Assembly (NCBI RefSeq): GCF_000758755.1
Contig: NZ_JRMV01000272.1
Span: forward strand, 124,001-188,000
DNA length: 64,000 nt
From: Actinomyces sp. S6-Spd3
Lineage (GTDB): Bacteria; Actinomycetota; Actinomycetes; Actinomycetales; Actinomycetaceae
Direction of reading: 5' to 3'
This document shows, piece after piece, positions 16,290 through 24,030 of this stretch. Every line of letters begins with the position of its first letter. The first letter of the stretch is position 1. Position numbers and translations under genes: made by a program. The notes beneath the pieces were generated by a model that had not been told where the DNA came from, did not search any database, and saw only the letters and a list, made by a program, of their open reading frames with translations.

Positions 16290-16990
16290 TAAACAGTCAT
16301 AAAGTTTGTCAGAATAAGCTTTGTAAGTGTATAAATTACATTTCTACAGAACTAAACTATTCCCCTGTTTAAAATAAATTGATTCATATTTTATAAAATC
16401 AATATGTATATATAGTTCCGAAAACAGAAGATATTGCATTGTTTTTACTTTAATTGAAAGCTATTCTTGTCAAACCAGGTTTTACGAAAAGTCTTACTTG
16501 TGCCACATTTGTACCAAATTGAACTTTAGTCTATTTGTATATGAAATCTAATTTAGTTAATTTAGATTTAAATTCGGTATATATATTGTTGAATATAGTT
16601 CGCCCGAACAAATAGAATGCTTGCAATCGGCAGAAATAACCGGCAACTATTTTATGAAGCTGCTGGTTTTGTTTATTTAATTTTTATAAAGAAGTAATAA
16701 AAGTTAAACCGCCTAATATCACTCCCGCTGCATTGGGAATGATGAGGATCCAGTCTTTTTTAGGTTCTTTTGTCCAACCATAGATTACCCAAATTAAACA
16801 AGAAAATGCTGCGAATAGTGGTTGGAATGGTTGAGCTTTTTCTCCTTGTAAGTTAGCGATAATTTGTGGAATATATGCAATAAAGACAAGGATCCCAATA
16901 AAAGCTCCAATAGATCCGACAAAGCGATTAATTTTTTGTTTAGACATGTAATACCTCCTGGGGTTTTTATATCAGAAAGGAGAATCGACC
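16290..16990. other. AT-rich insert carrying a SemiSWEET gene
   Basis: Base composition drops sharply from the GC-rich background to mostly A/T between about 16290 and 16690 and stays AT-rich through the SemiSWEET gene to about 16980. The non-coding 16273-16683 part has no credible gene; it contains TTTTATAAAA and other short AT palindromes. No insertion sequence, tRNA or direct repeat marks the edges. Composition and the Firmicutes-like AGGAGGT ribosome site indicate transfer from a low-GC bacterium. Confidence 0.75.
16684..16947 (-). CDS. SemiSWEET sugar transporter (MtN3 family)
   Basis: An 87-residue three-helix membrane protein with the SemiSWEET fold: helix 1 with VFIAYIPQIIANLQGEKAQP (the PQ-loop Pro-Gln), helix 2 with FAAFSCLIWVIYGWTKEPK (conserved Trp and Tyr) and helix 3 with IIPNAAGVILGGLTFIT (conserved Asn). 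SemiSWEETs work as homodimers and move sugars passively. Codons are AT-rich unlike all neighbours and the ribosome site is AGGAGGT, typical of Lactobacillales/Bacillales genes, so horizontal acquisition is likely. Confidence 0.9.
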   Translation of the reverse strand: MSKQKINRFVGSIGAFIGILVFIAYIPQIIANLQGEKAQPFQPLFAAFSCLIWVIYGWTKEPKKDWILIIPNAAGVILGGLTFITSL

Positions 16991-17090
16991 GGCTTTCACC
17001 TCGCCGTTAGTCACAGCTACTCCTTGTCTTCAGGGACTTGGTTGACATTCTAGTGCACAGGCAACAACTAGCCGTCATTCGTTTCAAATA

Positions 17091-17130
17091 CTGAGGCCTG
17101 TATGTGCAGGTCAGCACATACAGGCCTCAG
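17091..17130. terminator. Perfect 17-bp hairpin after narI
   Basis: CTGAGGCCTGTATGTGC (17091-17107) and its exact reverse complement (17114-17130) with a 6-base loop lie 17 bases after the narI stop. Probable end of the nar transcript and shield against the SemiSWEET transcript. Confidence 0.8.
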
Positions 17131-17146
17131 ATCACATCACCATAGA

Positions 17147-17935
17147 TCAGGCACCCTGGTAGGGAGCATCATCTTCGGGGAAACTCTGAGCCTTGGGACC
17201 TGCAGCGCCACCGCGAACCGGCGTCCATCCTCGTGCGGGACGAGAGGTAGAAGTCGCCGATCGACGTGAGCGGTACACAACGTAAGGACGCGTCGGGTAT
17301 GCCACCGGAGCCGAGACGACGTGCACCAGACGAGTGAAAGGCCAGGCAGCAAAAAGGATGAAGGCAGCAATGATGTGCAGCTTGAACTGGAGCGGGACAT
17401 CCGTCATCAAAGAGACATCAGGCTGGAGCGTGAAAATCGAACGGAACCACACTGCGATTGTCTCGCGGTAGTTGTAACCACCAGGCTTGCCCAAGATCTG
17501 CGTCGTCAAGGTGGCTGCAGCTCCCAAGAGGATGGCGCAGGTCAAAAGAAGGTACATGAAGATGTCATTGCGGCTAGTTGCCAGACGCACCGACTTCTTG
17601 ACGATACGTCGATACAAGAGGCCGAACAGACCAACCAGCGTCATCAGGCCGGCAATACCACCACCGATGATGGCCACCATGTGGTAGGCATGCTCGCTCA
17701 CACCCATTGCCTCGGTCCAGGACTGAGGAATAACCAGACCCATGACGTGACCCAGCGCCACACCCAAAATACCGAAGTGGAACAAGGGCGAGGACAGTCG
17801 CAGGATACGCCCCTCGTTGAGCTGGGAGGAACGTGAAGTCCATCCGTACTGATCACTGCGGTAACGCCAAATCAACCCACCGATCAGAAGGGTGAATGAA
17901 ATGTAGGGAAGCACTCCCCAGAGGAAAAGGTTCAT
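17147..17935 (-). CDS. narI: Respiratory nitrate reductase gamma subunit (cytochrome b)
   Basis: A 262-residue membrane cytochrome. Five membrane spans are visible; the two heme b ligands pairs stand at His53 and His63 (SPLFHFG...LGH) and, late in the protein, in LHIIAAFILFAAWPFTRLVH with 18-residue spacing, the same spacings as in E. coli NarI. The start NLFLWGVLPYI is canonical. It anchors NarGH and passes quinol electrons. A basic C-terminal tail of about 45 residues follows. narG and narH are missing upstream, so this intact-looking gene is probably an orphan. Confidence 0.95.
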   Translation of the reverse strand: MNLFLWGVLPYISFTLLIGGLIWRYRSDQYGWTSRSSQLNEGRILRLSSPLFHFGILGVALGHVMGLVIPQSWTEAMGVSEHAYHMVAIIGGGIAGLMTLVGLFGLLYRRIVKKSVRLATSRNDIFMYLLLTCAILLGAAATLTTQILGKPGGYNYRETIAVWFRSIFTLQPDVSLMTDVPLQFKLHIIAAFILFAAWPFTRLVHVVSAPVAYPTRPYVVYRSRRSATSTSRPARGWTPVRGGAAGPKAQSFPEDDAPYQGA

Positions 17936-17943
17936 GACAATCC

Positions 17944-18090
17944 TTAGAGTTCGTTCTCACCCGCGGGCGAAACAAGGGATGACGGAGTTTGTACAGTGGG
18001 CCAAGGAAGATCACCGCGATCAGCCATTCCCACCATTTCGCTGGGAGGGCCTTGACGGACAAGCGTCTGCATGCGCGCGAAAGTAGCCTC
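17944..18090 (-). pseudogene. narJ: narJ remnant, only the last ~48 codons
   Basis: Reading leftward from 18090 to TAA 17946-17944 gives a frame whose segment LVRQGPPSEMVG matches the C-terminus of NarJ, the nitrate reductase assembly chaperone (usually about 200 residues or more). The frame sits in the normal place just before narI (8 bases between stop and start). To the right of about 18090 the similarity ends abruptly and the sequence becomes moeA on the opposite strand. The rest of narJ, with narH and narG, is absent: a deletion breakpoint. Confidence 0.82.
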
Positions 18091-18589
18091 GTCCACCTCG
18101 GGCGGCGTCAGCGCAGGTGCCTACGATGTGGTCAAGGAAGTCGGCTTGGGACAGGGCGTTGAATTTGTCCGCGTCGCAATGCAGCCCGGGAAACCCCAGG
18201 GTTTCGGAGTTCTTCAGGCAGCGGATGGACGTGACGTCCTTCTTGCAACCCTCCCGGGCAATCCCGTTTCTGTCTTCGTATCCTTCCACATGTTTGTTCG
18301 ACCAATTTTGGCTGAACTTACTGGTCGTGATGGGCACGAACTACTACGCCCCATTGTTGTGACTTCGCCGAATGGCTGGCGCTCGCCGGCGGGTAAACGT
18401 CAGCTGGTTCCAGTTGTTCTTTCCGAACCCGATGGTCCCGAACAAACTCCGGTTGTTGTTCCCACGCACAGGCTAGGTTCGCGCTCGCATCTTGTTGCCT
18501 CTTTGCACTCCGTGAACGCACTGGCCATTGTCCCTGAAGACGTCACCTCGGTTGAACCCTGGTCGATTCTTACCGCAATTCGTGTCTGA
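18089..18589 (+). pseudogene. moeA: moeA remnant, C-terminal half
   Basis: The frame ending at TGA 18587-18589 encodes the second part of molybdopterin molybdotransferase MoeA: TSGGVSAGAYDVVKE (Mo-insertion domain motif), PGKPQGFG, LPGNPVSVFVSF, and the C-terminal beta domain ending in VEPWSILTAI. About 220 N-terminal residues are missing; left of about 18090 the DNA is narJ read the other way. An ATG at 18071 exists in the antisense of narJ but belongs to the joint and not to moeA. It is unlikely to be functional. moaC follows 10 bases later, as expected for a moeA-moaC operon. Confidence 0.85.
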
Positions 18590-18599
18590 AAGAAGAAAC

Positions 18600-19085
18600 A
18601 TGAGCGACACACACCCCTTTACTCACCTCACCGAACGCGGCGAGGCACACATGGTTGATATCACGGCGAAAACTCCGACCGTCCGCCAGGCGCGAGCCCG
18701 TGGATTCGTCGAGTGCTCGCCTGCCATCATGAACGCCCTTCGCGACGAGTCAGTACCCAAGGGCGATGTCCTTGCTGTCGCACGCATCGCTGGAATCCAA
18801 GCTTCGAAGCGCACTCCCGATTTGTTGCCTCTGGCCCACCCCATTGCCGTTCACTACTGCGCGGTTGACCTTTCCTTGGCCGAGGACGGGGTTGAGATTC
18901 GCGCGACCGTGCGCACAGCTGACCGAACGGGAATTGAGATGGAGGCCCTCACAGCCGTCACCGTTGCGGCTTTGACCGTCATCGACATGGTGAAGGGCGT
19001 CGATAAGATGGTCGCCATTCGCGAATGCTACGTCGAGGAAAAGAGCGGCGGCCGGAGTGGAACATGGACTCGCTCAGCGCATTAA
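18600..19085 (+). CDS. moaC: Cyclic pyranopterin monophosphate synthase MoaC
   Basis: A 161-residue MoaC, which acts in the first step of molybdenum cofactor synthesis by converting the MoaA product into cyclic pyranopterin monophosphate. Conserved parts are visible: HMVDITAKTPTVRQARARG near the start, KGDVLAVARIAGIQASKRT, LLPLAHPIAVH, RTADRTGIEMEALTAV and MVKGVDKMV with the catalytic Lys/Asp region. ATG 18600 is preceded by AGAAGAAA. Its end overlaps mobA by 22 bases. Confidence 0.95.
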   Translation: MSDTHPFTHLTERGEAHMVDITAKTPTVRQARARGFVECSPAIMNALRDESVPKGDVLAVARIAGIQASKRTPDLLPLAHPIAVHYCAVDLSLAEDGVEIRATVRTADRTGIEMEALTAVTVAALTVIDMVKGVDKMVAIRECYVEEKSGGRSGTWTRSAH

Positions 19086-19705
19086 TTGTCCTAGGCGGGG
19101 GTGATGGAAAGCGCCTAGGTGGAGCGTCAAAACCAGACTTGGTCATTCGAGGTCGGCGAGCGCTGGAGTGGGCGCTGATCTCTCAACCGAATATTCCGCA
19201 TGTGTGCGTTGTTCCCGAAACTGTCACTGTCCCCTGCGACGTTATTCGAGTGATGGAAGACCCGCCGAAATCCGGACCTGCGGCCGGGTTCTTGACCGGT
19301 GTCGATGCAGTGAAGAGGATCCTCGGGGATGCTTATGCGATGCCGCGCTGGATTGGCCTTGTTCCCGTGGACGCTCCCCTTGCATCCCTGTGCTTTCCTC
19401 GCCTTCTCGAGGCCGTGGCTCATTTGGCGGCGAAAGGAAAGCACGTGGATGGCGTCAGTGCATGCGCCGATGGTTACCGTCAAAATCTCATCGGAATTTT
19501 TTCGCTCGAGGCAGTGAGTCGCTTCCCCGCGAGTGAGTGGGTCAATCGTTCGATGCGTTCGCTGCTTGCCGAGCTCAATACCGTTGATATCGAAGCCCCG
19601 GCATCGTGGGTCGCTGATATTGATACTCCCCTTGATTTGCAGCGCGCACAGACATACGCAATAGACGGGGAGCTTCGCACAGAAGGAGAAGGCTCAAGTG
19701 AGTGA
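19064..19705 (+). CDS. mobA: Molybdenum cofactor guanylyltransferase-like NTP transferase
   Basis: A 213-residue nucleotidyltransferase. The N-terminal VLGGGDGKRLGGASKPDL corresponds to the LAGGxSxRMGxxK nucleotide-binding motif of MobA; PPKSGPAAGFLTGVDAV and LVPVDAPLASLCF (metal-binding Asp) follow. MobA attaches GMP to the molybdenum cofactor. ATG 19064 lies 8 bases after GGAG and overlaps the end of moaC, a common arrangement; longer starts are not supported. Its stop overlaps the next gene's GTG. Confidence 0.85.
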   Translation: MDSLSALIVLGGGDGKRLGGASKPDLVIRGRRALEWALISQPNIPHVCVVPETVTVPCDVIRVMEDPPKSGPAAGFLTGVDAVKRILGDAYAMPRWIGLVPVDAPLASLCFPRLLEAVAHLAAKGKHVDGVSACADGYRQNLIGIFSLEAVSRFPASEWVNRSMRSLLAELNTVDIEAPASWVADIDTPLDLQRAQTYAIDGELRTEGEGSSE

Positions 19706-20264
19706 ATCGATTGAAATTCCGGGTTCGGGAAGCTTGGAGACCCGTCCCGCTCTTGAGCACCTCGATCTTGTGGCTCCGCCAGTCGCACGCGCGCTCACTG
19801 CGCTTGAAGCGGCCAACCCCGCGGTGGCCTCGTTAGCGCGAGTAAGTGAAGTTGACCCAGAACTGGCTGATACGGAAGTTCTCACCCAGGCTTTCGGGAT
19901 GGATCTTGCGCTGTCTTCGAATTGTATTTTGGTTGCGGGCAAGCGCGCGGGTGAAGAAAGAATCGCAGCGTGTGTTGTGCGCGCAACGACCAACGCTGAT
20001 GTCAATCACGTGGTGAAGAAGCTTCTCGACGTACGAAAAGCCTCATTTTGGCCACAAGAACGCGCAGTCGAGGCCTCGGGGATGGAATACGGAGGGATCA
20101 CTCCGCTTGGCATCCCCGAGGCCTGGCGACTGTTGATCGATTCGCGTTGCGTGCAGGGATGGTCCTGCATCGGCTCGGGGCTGCGCCGCTCAAAGCTCTT
20201 CGTTCCCGGAGAGCTCCTTGCTGCGCTTCCCGGCGCCAAAATAGTGGAGGGCCTGGGAATTTAG
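19698..20264 (+). CDS. YbaK/EbsC-type aminoacyl-tRNA deacylase
   Basis: A 188-residue protein whose C-terminal 130 residues form a YbaK/ProX domain: SNCILVAGKRAGEERIAACVVRATT, VRKASFWPQERAVEASGMEYGGITPLGIP (Lys and Gly-rich catalytic loop) and IGSGLRRSKLFVPGELL. This family hydrolyses mischarged tRNAs. GTG 19698 has GAAGGAG as ribosome site and overlaps the mobA stop. It ends tail-to-tail with ndk, overlapping by two to four bases. It is joined to the moa cluster only by position. Confidence 0.88.
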   Translation: MSESIEIPGSGSLETRPALEHLDLVAPPVARALTALEAANPAVASLARVSEVDPELADTEVLTQAFGMDLALSSNCILVAGKRAGEERIAACVVRATTNADVNHVVKKLLDVRKASFWPQERAVEASGMEYGGITPLGIPEAWRLLIDSRCVQGWSCIGSGLRRSKLFVPGELLAALPGAKIVEGLGI

Positions 20265-20731
20265 TCGATTTCGGGGAACCAGATGCCGATTTCGCGCAGT
20301 GCGGATTCAGGCGAATCTGAACCGTGAATGATGTTCTCCATGTTCGGCGTATCCCAGGCGCGTCCGAGGTCCCCGCGGATGGTGCCGGCGGGAGCGGTTG
20401 TCGGATCGGTCGAGCCCATCATGGTGCGCATACCTTCGATGACGCGCTGGCCTTCAACGATGATCGCGACCAGGGGGCCGGCGCTCATGAAGTCCAGGAG
20501 GCCTTCGAAGAAGGGCTTGCCTGCGTGGTCGCGGTAGTGCTCAGCGAGGATTTCACGCGAGGCAACCATGATCTTCAGGCCCTTGATGATGTAGCCCTTC
20601 GCTTCGATGCGGCGCAGGATCTCACCGGTCAAACCGCGGGCGTAACCGTCGGGCTTGACGAGGATAAGGGTGTGCTCCAACGAGGGATCCAATAGGTGCT
20701 GACGTGTAATCAGAACGGAATCGGCGCTCAC
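20261..20731 (-). CDS. ndk: Nucleoside diphosphate kinase
   Basis: A 156-residue Ndk exchanging phosphates between NTPs and NDPs. LILVKPDGYARGLTGEILRRIEAKG at the start, the AEHYRDHAGKPFFEGLLDFMSAGP helix region, the catalytic-loop MMGSTDPTTAPAGTIRGDL and the active-site histidine segment NIIHGSDSPESALREI are all present. GTG 20731 with GGAGATTTT is chosen over longer frames. Slightly longer N-terminus than usual (about 16 extra residues before LEHTLILVKPD). Confidence 0.97.
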   Translation of the reverse strand: MSADSVLITRQHLLDPSLEHTLILVKPDGYARGLTGEILRRIEAKGYIIKGLKIMVASREILAEHYRDHAGKPFFEGLLDFMSAGPLVAIIVEGQRVIEGMRTMMGSTDPTTAPAGTIRGDLGRAWDTPNMENIIHGSDSPESALREIGIWFPEID

Positions 20732-20807
20732 AAAATCTCCTTTGCTTGAGTGAGGACGCTTCAGCATAACCGGCGATGGGCCGAAAGTCATAGCCCCAGA
20801 CGATACG

Positions 20808-20840
20808 AAAAAGGACTGACCGCCATGGTCAGCCCTTTTT
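20808..20840. terminator. Bidirectional terminator hairpin
   Basis: AAAAAGGACTGACC (20808-20821) pairs with GGTCAGCCCTTTTT (20827-20840, one mismatch). It carries U-runs in both directions and lies downstream of the left-reading gene at 21030-21695. Confidence 0.75.
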
Positions 20841-21029
20841 CGTTATCCCATCAACACAGAGCAGTCTTCCCAGAAAGTCTTCCGGAGAGATACGAGCAAC
20901 ACCAGTCACTCGTTGTCTGATGCACTTAGTCTACGAAGATCAACTGCGAGGAATACGTGCGTTTCCTGGGAGTTTTCTGGAGCAGGTTTCCCATGCGTCA
21001 ACTGCGCTACTTGGCTTTAACCCCGCAGC

Positions 21030-21695
21030 TCACAGATTCGCATCATTGGACTGCGAAAAATGATCTTCCACAAATGCTGGACCCTCAAAACCATGACGCC
21101 CCAAAGTCTGGAAAATATCGTCCATGATCTGCGAAGGTTCCTGCAATCCCGCCGAAAACTCCGGGTGTTGAATTTCGATTGCCGCAAACCCGGCGGGATC
21201 CGACACGGGCTGAGTATCGTACTTCTCCCCCAGGAGCCCATTCACTTCCTCAAGGTCCGCGGGCGCGCCGAAAATCCATGTTGTCGCTGCGGGGCCTTCG
21301 GCGTTTCGCCCCAAGTAGAGGCGCATCAGCACGACCTTCTTACCCGCTCGCGGGAAACTTCCGCCCACGCGCGTGAAGAGGTGCAGATCCAGATCGCCCA
21401 GTGATCCATCAACGAGGCAGTAGGCGTAAGCGCCGATGCCTCGAACGCTCAGCGCATCGGCCAAAATCCCGAGGAACTCATCCGGGAAGGGTTCTTCTTG
21501 GAAGTAGATTCCTTCTCCGCGCTCAGGTGCGTGCTCGCCCATGATGGAAATCGGCAGTCCCGCTTCCTCAAGTGCGCGCGCCACCAAGGAGATATTGAAT
21601 TCAGGGAAAGGGTGCAAGATTGCTGCGTTCTTACCTAGGCGCTCGACGAACACGTAGGTTGAAAACCCCAGTTCTTGCGTGACCTGTGTACTCAC
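21030..21695 (-). CDS. Hypothetical cytosolic protein
   Basis: A 221-residue soluble protein without membrane spans, cysteine clusters or recognisable catalytic motif. It contains VERLGKNAAILHPFPEFN, GIGAYAYCLVDGSLGDLDLHLFTRVGG and a C-terminal acidic QIMDDIFQTLGRHGFEGPAFVEDHF. GTG 21695 has a good ribosome site (GAGGAG six bases upstream). The nitroreductase gene lies just upstream in the same direction (61 bases), so they may share a transcript. I do not recognise the family. Confidence 0.65.
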   Translation of the reverse strand: MSTQVTQELGFSTYVFVERLGKNAAILHPFPEFNISLVARALEEAGLPISIMGEHAPERGEGIYFQEEPFPDEFLGILADALSVRGIGAYAYCLVDGSLGDLDLHLFTRVGGSFPRAGKKVVLMRLYLGRNAEGPAATTWIFGAPADLEEVNGLLGEKYDTQPVSDPAGFAAIEIQHPEFSAGLQEPSQIMDDIFQTLGRHGFEGPAFVEDHFSQSNDANL

Positions 21696-21756
21696 AAACT
21701 CTCCTCTTTCAACGTGGTCGATGACCACCTACGCCCTACCGCCTCGGCAATGGAAA

Positions 21757-22557
21757 TTAACTCAGGCACAGGCCTTGCGAATGCAAGACCTCAAGGACGG
21801 GGGCCGTGTCAAAGGTGTCAGGCAGTCCCATCTGTTCGCTGATGATCTGAGTGAAGGCATTGGTGGCTCCAAGGCCAGCCTTGCGCATTTCGTAGTAGGC
21901 GCGTACGTCTTCGTCATATTCGGCAAGGGCCTCCAGGTAGGAACCCTCGACCTTCGGGTAGGTGTTTTCGCCGACTGCCAAGTCCTTGGGGACGCGAGGA
22001 CGGTAAGGCGGGTCCTGCAGCGGGCGTCCCACCAGTAGGCCGAGGATCGGGAAGGTCATGCGCGGCAGCTCGAGGAGCTCGATCGTGCGCGCGGGACCTC
22101 GCAGCAGCGAGCCAAGGTAAACCGTGCCCAAACCCATGGATTCAGCGGCAACCTCCATGTTGTGAGCGGCCAAAACCGCGTCTTCCATGGCTGCTAAGAA
22201 CAGATTGGTGCGCTGGAGCGGAGCAATATCCATTCCCGCTTCCTCACGAATTCGCGCATTGCGGTAGAGGTCGACGACGAACATGAAGAGATCGCCGCAG
22301 CTGGTGCCCACGTAGGGCTGGCATGCGACCTCAGCCAGAGCATCACGCTTTGCCACATCGGTAATGTGAATGATTGAGAACTGCTGGCGGAAGGATGAGG
22401 TGGGCGCGCGACGGGCTACGTCGATGAGGGCATCGCGTTCCTTGAGGCCAAGCTGTGTGTCCTCGAATTTGCGGATGGTGCGATGTGCGCGCAGGACGTC
22501 GATGGTCGGGTTGGTCAGCCCAACTTCGGGAACCTTGCGATAGTCTTCAGCCTGCAT
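21757..22557 (-). CDS. NfsA/FRP-type nitroreductase family flavoprotein
   Basis: A 266-residue FMN-dependent NAD(P)H oxidoreductase of the nitroreductase superfamily. AHRTIRKFEDTQL near the start (FMN phosphate contact HRSxRxF), APTSSFRQQFSIIHITD, the DAVLAAHNMEVAAESMGLGTVYLGSL segment and GLLVGRPLQDPPYRPRVPKDL place it near NfsA/flavin reductase P. ATG 22557 follows AAAGGAGC. Substrate not predictable. Confidence 0.88.
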   Translation of the reverse strand: MQAEDYRKVPEVGLTNPTIDVLRAHRTIRKFEDTQLGLKERDALIDVARRAPTSSFRQQFSIIHITDVAKRDALAEVACQPYVGTSCGDLFMFVVDLYRNARIREEAGMDIAPLQRTNLFLAAMEDAVLAAHNMEVAAESMGLGTVYLGSLLRGPARTIELLELPRMTFPILGLLVGRPLQDPPYRPRVPKDLAVGENTYPKVEGSYLEALAEYDEDVRAYYEMRKAGLGATNAFTQIISEQMGLPDTFDTAPVLEVLHSQGLCLS

Positions 22558-22729
22558 TTTGCTCCTTTGGTCGAAGTGCGTATTTCTATTGTGTGTTTGC
22601 GGCTGACTTTTCGCCATTTCTTCCCTTTGACGGTCCTATCTGGTCACAATTTGGCGACAACTTGGTGCAATTATCCAAAATGTGGTGGCAAAAATGGACG
22701 CTCCTCCAGCTATCGCTAAACTTAGCTTC

Positions 22730-23086
22730 ATGCGTAAATCTCTCATTGCAACTATGTCCATTGCCGTTATGGCAGCAACCGGTCTTGCTGCTTGCTCCAG
22801 TGGCCCCTCATCAGCAACCAACGAAAAGTTCATCACCAAGGACCCGGCCTCGGTCGTCGAAACCGGCGTGAAGCTCCCCGAGCAGCGTGACCTCGAGTTC
22901 AAGCTCGATGGCAGCGTCTCGAAGGCAAAGGTTGAGATTGCTGACGCGGAAATTGCCGAGCAGGTCAAGGGCTCCAAGAACCTTCGTATTCACCCCAAGA
23001 AGGTCGGTGAAACCACCATTAAGCTCACCGACCCCAACGGCAAGGAATACCAGATTCCTCTCGAGGTTGTTGAAGGTAACAACTGA
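22730..23086 (+). CDS. Small secreted lipoprotein
   Basis: A 118-residue lipoprotein: signal peptide MRKSLIATMSIAVMAATG with lipobox LAAC (Cys about residue 22), then a compact beta-type domain of about 85 residues with LEFKLDGSVSKAKVEIAD and KKVGETTIKLTDPNGKEYQIPLEV, which looks like a bacterial immunoglobulin-like fold. ATG 22730 is preferred; TAAACT at 22717-22722 would make a leaderless message. A strong terminator follows. Function unknown. Confidence 0.78.
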   Translation: MRKSLIATMSIAVMAATGLAACSSGPSSATNEKFITKDPASVVETGVKLPEQRDLEFKLDGSVSKAKVEIADAEIAEQVKGSKNLRIHPKKVGETTIKLTDPNGKEYQIPLEVVEGNN

Positions 23087-23103
23087 CATTTATTCAATCT
23101 CGT

Positions 23104-23140
23104 CCCCGGGGGCCAGGTGAGCTGGCCCCCGGGGCATTGT
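23104..23140 (+). terminator. Terminator after the lipoprotein gene
   Basis: CCCCGGGGGCCAG (23104-23116) pairs perfectly with CTGGCCCCCGGGG (23122-23134), loop GTGAG, followed by CATTGTTTT. Confidence 0.88.
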
Positions 23141-23214
23141 TTTACCTAAGTCGACAGACTCATATTCATGTACTTTTCCTTGAACTTGTCTAGAAAATAC
23201 GTACATGAGGGATA

Positions 23215-23244
23215 TTGACCTGTATATGATCTACATCATATATT
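23215..23244 (+). promoter_or_regulatory. Promoter with operator for the GntR-ECF operon
   Basis: TTGACC (23215-23220) and TATATT (23239-23244) form a -35/-10 pair with 18 bases between. A perfect inverted repeat TATATGAT-ctac-ATCATATA (23223-23242) fills the spacer and touches the -10, the classic place for a repressor. The GntR protein encoded 35 bases downstream is the likely ligand-sensing binder. Confidence 0.7.
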
Positions 23245-23277
23245 GTCGCCTGTCCGCAGATTGCAAAGGAGCATGAG

Positions 23278-24030
23278 GTGACAAGCATTTCCCCTCCGGT
23301 CTACGAACAGATCGCACAGACTATCAGACGCCAAATCCTGGACGGCGATCTCACCGCCGGTTCACGGATTCCTTCTGAGAGCATTCTGTGCGAGCAGTTC
23401 TCAGTGACCCGGGGAACAGTCCGCCGCGCACTCCAAGTCCTCGTCAGTGAGGGCTATCTTCGGTCCTATCAAGGTAAAGGAACCTTCGTTACCTCACAGG
23501 AAAACAAGCGTGTCTTGTGGGGATTCGGCTCGTTGACCGACCGCCTCGAGGGGACAAGCGACCACGCCCGCGCACGCGTCTTGGATCACTCGGTGGTACT
23601 GCGTCAGAATCGGCCCTTCCTACGTCTCAAGCGCCTTCGCTTGATTGAGAACGACAACGGCTCTTTCCCGGTGAGCCTCGATATTTCTTTCCTCCCGATT
23701 GATCTATTCCCCGGCATCCAACAAGTTGATTTCACCGATGCCTCGATCTATCACATCCTTCGCGATGCCTATCGGACAACTCCGAAGTTCTCGGTGGTTT
23801 CGATGAGCGCGCGAAGCATTGACCAAGAAACCCGAACAGTGTTGGGCGAACCCGTGGGAACGCGATGCCTGCTTCACGTCACAGGATCAACCTACGACCA
23901 CAATGGTGCATGCATTGAAGACAGCGAAGTCACGTACTCCACACGCGTCCAGGCAACCATGACGATTGATCAGGTCAGAGGATATGCCGAACCTGTAACT
24001 CTCAAAGAGGAGAATACCCATGTCTGCTAA
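23278..24030 (+). CDS. GntR family (HutC subfamily) transcriptional regulator
   Basis: A 250-residue regulator with an N-terminal winged helix (QIAQTIRRQILDGDLTAGSRIPSE then QFSVTRGTVRRALQVLVSEGYL and wing YQGKGTFV) and a C-terminal UTRA effector domain (FLRLKRLRLIENDNGSFPVSLDISFLP ... VTYSTRVQATM). UTRA domains bind small metabolites such as sugars or nucleosides. GTG 23278 follows AAAGGAGC. It is the first gene of the ECF transporter operon and overlaps the S-component gene by 11 bases, so it very probably represses this operon in response to the transported compound or its phosphate. Confidence 0.9.
   Translation: MTSISPPVYEQIAQTIRRQILDGDLTAGSRIPSESILCEQFSVTRGTVRRALQVLVSEGYLRSYQGKGTFVTSQENKRVLWGFGSLTDRLEGTSDHARARVLDHSVVLRQNRPFLRLKRLRLIENDNGSFPVSLDISFLPIDLFPGIQQVDFTDASIYHILRDAYRTTPKFSVVSMSARSIDQETRTVLGEPVGTRCLLHVTGSTYDHNGACIEDSEVTYSTRVQATMTIDQVRGYAEPVTLKEENTHVC

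Noticed and set aside
16273-16683. A broken gene or insertion sequence in the AT-rich gap
   Set aside because: No frame of meaningful length, terminal inverted repeats or transposase motif was found.
18071-18589. A complete 172-codon protein starting at ATG 18071
   Set aside because: The first codons are antisense narJ; only the part from about 18089 resembles MoeA, and half of MoeA is missing.
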